Assembly: GCA_900016875.1 (NCBI GenBank)
Contig: FCNR01000055.1
Location: forward strand, 1 to 64,000
Reading direction: 5' to 3'
Origin: Eubacteriaceae bacterium CHKCI004
Lineage (GTDB): Bacteria; Bacillota; Clostridia; Lachnospirales; Lachnospiraceae
Length of the DNA: 64,000 bases
A model generated the notes under the pieces. That model worked only from the letters and a program-made list of their open reading frames with translations, made no database searches and was not told where the DNA came from. Made by a program: the position numbers and the translations under genes. Positions 61,719 through 64,000 of this stretch are shown piece by piece; the first letter of the stretch is position 1; the number at the start of each line of letters is the position of its first letter.

Positions 61719-61869
61719 TGCATGTCTCTCAAATTCAATTACCAGACTTCAACAAATCCAAAAGAGTATACTCACCCTTCTGTATTTTTGATATTGCATG
61801 ATATTTTTTTATTGCAGATACAAGAACCAACGGATTACTAAAATACGTTGCCAATTCCATAGGCGCCTC

Positions 61870-63024
61870 CTATACAAGGGCAGCAGCTATACTTTTTTTG
61901 AGCTGCATATATGCTTCATATGTTGGAGTTGTTCCATTAAGGAAACCGCTTTGATAGGCATCACTTTTCTTAATATCATTTCTTTTTAGTATATTGGAAA
62001 GATTCTCGGCCGTAATACCGTTACGGTTTCTGGTAATAAATATACTGTCGTTGCGGTCATATTCATCGAGCAGCTCCGGATAATGGGTTGAGAAGATCAG
62101 TGTTCCGCCATTTTTATTCAGCTTACTGTCCATGAAAAAGCGCATGAGCGTAGTGACAATCTCTTTGTTGAAATGATTCTCCAGTTCATCGACGATCATA
62201 TATCCTCCTTCCTGCAATACTTCCTGCATCAGTGTAAAGGTTATCATTCCCTTCACTGTACCGGATGAAAGGTAGTTATTCAGTTCCACCGAATTATTGA
62301 GTAAAATCTCATCTTTGCCGGCAAATTTCAGATGGATCAGCTGTTTTTGATTTTCTTCTTCAAAGTGAAGACTTTCAATCGTCGGATCCAGAAATGTAAT
62401 GATTTCGGTTGGTATATCCTCTGAGAAAGGGAGTACATTTATATTTGTGAAACGTAAAAGATTTACTATTCGCATCTGTTCTTTTGTCTGTTTATTTCGG
62501 GCGATCATGATACTTACATCGTCGGATAAAAAATCTTCCCGGCTGTTTCTGATCATCACAGGCTCTTTTTTGTCAAAATCGAGCATCGCTTTGCGGGTAG
62601 TCACTTCTTCCGCTTTTTTTGTCCATATAGATTCAGAAACAATGCGGTATCTTATTCCGTCGGTTTTGTCTTTCCTGGAAGCAATAACGGTTTCCAGACG
62701 GCAGATTTCGCTGGTTGTTTCCGAATAGAAATAAGTATTTATGATGGCATTACTGGCTTCTCCCAGTATATCTTTAGTTTCACAGTGATTAATCGGTTCA
62801 TTGTTGATTATTTCCAGAGCCAGCAGAATAACTTTCAGCACAGATGTCTTTCCGGATGCGTTGATGCCGATAAATCCATTGGCCGGATTCAGATAAATAT
62901 TTGAAAACAGAGGGTATAGAATGTTTTTATGTTCTTCCGCAATTCTTTGCTGAGCGTAAAAGCATACATCCAGTTTTTCTTTAAAAAGCGGCAATCCTTC
63001 CGCCGTAATTCGTAGAAGTTTCAT
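61870..63024 (-). CDS. AAA ATPase, OLD/RecF-like
   Basis: 384 residues. Walker A is GINASGKTS near residue 57, the signature-like SSGTVKGM lies at ~255, Walker B is YMIVDELENHF and the His switch is STHYPELLDEYDR. The layout is that of AAA_15/AAA_21 ABC-type ATPases. No nuclease domain follows, and no partner gene is adjacent. Such proteins can be defence or retron-linked effectors, but nothing else here supports that. ATG at 63024 with GGAGG just upstream; the 12-base extension to TTG 63036 covers that ribosome site. Confidence 0.82.
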   Translation of the reverse strand: MKLLRITAEGLPLFKEKLDVCFYAQQRIAEEHKNILYPLFSNIYLNPANGFIGINASGKTSVLKVILLALEIINNEPINHCETKDILGEASNAIINTYFYSETTSEICRLETVIASRKDKTDGIRYRIVSESIWTKKAEEVTTRKAMLDFDKKEPVMIRNSREDFLSDDVSIMIARNKQTKEQMRIVNLLRFTNINVLPFSEDIPTEIITFLDPTIESLHFEEENQKQLIHLKFAGKDEILLNNSVELNNYLSSGTVKGMITFTLMQEVLQEGGYMIVDELENHFNKEIVTTLMRFFMDSKLNKNGGTLIFSTHYPELLDEYDRNDSIFITRNRNGITAENLSNILKRNDIKKSDAYQSGFLNGTTPTYEAYMQLKKSIAAALV

Positions 63025-63055
63025 GGCAACCTCCAAATTTATAAACGCTTTCTGC

Positions 63056-63108
63056 GTTGATATTTTTGATTTGGAGATAGTATATCATTTGTTGTAAAAA
63101 ATATCAAC
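63056..63108 (-). promoter_or_regulatory. Promoter of the AAA ATPase gene with flanking inverted repeat
   Basis: On the minus strand TTGATA (63107-63102), a 17-base spacer and TATACT (63084-63079) are present. GTTGATAT (63056-63063) and its complement ATATCAAC (63101-63108) flank the promoter and may form an operator; the latter is inference. Confidence 0.55.
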
Positions 63109-63156
63109 AGAAAACTTGTTTTTAATTGTGGAAAACAACATTTCCCCGCAACACCG

Positions 63157-63185
63157 TTGGATTTCCTGAGAATCAGGTGTATAAT
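63157..63185 (+). promoter_or_regulatory. Promoter of hemB
   Basis: TTGGAT (63157-63162), a 17-base spacer and a perfect TATAAT (63180-63185) lie 36 bases before hemB, so hemB starts a separate transcript from the large operon. Confidence 0.7.
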
Positions 63186-63221
63186 AAGTAACAAAAGCGG
63201 TTTAAAAGGAGGAGTTTAAAA

Positions 63222-64000
63222 ATGATTCGCAGAAGACGTTTGCGCGCAACGGAGAACATGAGAGCACTGGTCAGCGAGACATCCGTGAGCATCTCAGATT
63301 TGATCTATCCGTTATTTGTCATCGAGGGAGAAAATATAAAGAACCCAATTGATTCCATGCCGGGCATCTATCAGTATTCCATCGACCGGCTGGACGAGGA
63401 ACTTGACAGAATCCGGGAAGCCGGCATCAAGGGAGTGCTGCTTTTCGGTATTCCGGCACATAAGGACGAGTGCGGTTCAGAAGCCTACAACGAGCACGGC
63501 ATCATTCAGGAGGCTGTCCGTTACATAAAGAAAGTATTTCCGGAACTGGTGGTCATCACCGATATCTGCCTGTGCGAGTATACCTCCCACGGACACTGCG
63601 GCGTCATCAAAGACGGCGAGATTTTAAATGACGAGACACTGCCGCTGTTGGCAAAGACCGCGGTAACCTGTGCTCAGGCAGGCGCCGACATGGTAGCGCC
63701 GTCCAACATGATGGACGGACATGTGGCAGCCATCCGGCAGGCACTGGACGAGGCCGGCCTGCAGAATACGCCGATTATGGCATACAGCGCTAAGATGGCG
63801 TCCGGCTATTACGGACCGTTCCGTGATGCCGCTCACTCCGCACCTGGTTTCGGCGACAGAAAGACTTATCAGATGGACTTCCATAATCCGAGAGAAGCCA
63901 TGCGAGATATTCAGGACGACATCGACGAGGGCGCGGACATCATCATCGTAAAACCGGCCCTGGCTTACCTGGACATTTTAAAGACCGCATCCATGGAGAC
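63222..64000 (+). CDS. hemB: Porphobilinogen synthase (delta-aminolevulinate dehydratase), partial
   Basis: The frame is open to the window end: 259 residues are seen of a usual ~325. Condenses two 5-aminolevulinate to porphobilinogen, between HemL and HemC in the pathway. RRRRLRATENMRALV at the start; Cys116, Cys118 and Cys126 (ICLCEYTSHGHCG) form a zinc site; Lys191 in AYSAKMAS and Lys244 in IIVKPA are the Schiff-base lysines. ATG at 63222 with AAAAGGAGGAG. It completes the C5 haem-precursor set outside the main operon. Confidence 0.96.
   Translation, partial: MIRRRRLRATENMRALVSETSVSISDLIYPLFVIEGENIKNPIDSMPGIYQYSIDRLDEELDRIREAGIKGVLLFGIPAHKDECGSEAYNEHGIIQEAVRYIKKVFPELVVITDICLCEYTSHGHCGVIKDGEILNDETLPLLAKTAVTCAQAGADMVAPSNMMDGHVAAIRQALDEAGLQNTPIMAYSAKMASGYYGPFRDAAHSAPGFGDRKTYQMDFHNPREAMRDIQDDIDEGADIIIVKPALAYLDILKTASME

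Overview
This window looks like a piece of chromosome from a butyrate-producing, anaerobic Firmicute of the Lachnospiraceae type. The evidence is a complete acetyl-CoA to butyryl-CoA operon of clostridial layout, a butyryl-CoA:acetate CoA-transferase, an anaerobic (CbiK/CbiG/CbiD-type) cobalamin pathway, Gram-positive class C sortases with SpaA-type pilins, strong AGGAGG ribosome binding sites, and use of TTG/GTG starts. The species cannot be fixed from the sequence alone.

Layout. 1-580: the 3' end of a 23S rRNA gene, then four tRNA genes (Asn, Glu, Cys, initiator Met) with no 5S gene between. 780-6890: thlA-crt-hbd-bcd-etfB-etfA. 7350-9550: a LytTR regulator with a degenerate receiver, then but, each with its own promoter; but supplies the last step of butyrate formation. 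9700-17000: a nucleoid-associated (YejK/NdpA-like) protein divergent from a membrane Ser/Thr kinase and a 1414-residue Ig-repeat envelope protein. 17000-22450: housekeeping genes (DUF951, rpsF-ssb-rpsR, rbsD, a YgjP-like metallopeptidase, a hypoxanthine-DNA-glycosylase/MutY fusion, a metallo-beta-lactamase-fold protein).

22560-36310 is the most unusual part. It holds a BTAD-type regulator whose C-terminus looks like a dead GGDEF domain, two small paralogous proteins sharing a RQNSTWQG motif, a divergent tandem-repeat coiled-coil protein, and a pilus locus: a 1636-residue adhesin with two VWA modules, an LPETG major pilin, two class C sortases, and a third pilin-like protein with a non-canonical sorting signal. 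The promoter region of the pilus operon carries many TGTAA/TTACA half-sites. I regard this regulator + NSTWQG + coiled coil + pilus assembly as the best candidate for an undescribed system.

36600-38210: a small Rpn-tail-like ORF coupled to an orphan eukaryotic-type hisA, a long inverted repeat, and a truncated DUF4160 gene next to DUF2442. 38360-64000: a GC-rich tetrapyrrole/cobalamin locus. hemL, cbiF, hemA, cbiH and a hemC-cobA-hemD fusion take glutamyl-tRNA towards precorrin-2; cobS, cobT, cbiC, cbiD, cbiET, cbiK, cbiL, cbiJ, cbiA, cbiB, cobD and a cobQ-adenosyltransferase fusion complete most of adenosylcobalamin synthesis; a siroheme-type precorrin-2 dehydrogenase closes the run. cbiG lies on the opposite strand behind a LysR regulator. 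An OLD-like AAA ATPase separates this run from hemB, which runs off the window end. No cobU/cobP (cobinamide kinase), cobalt transporter or cobalamin riboswitch was seen in the window.
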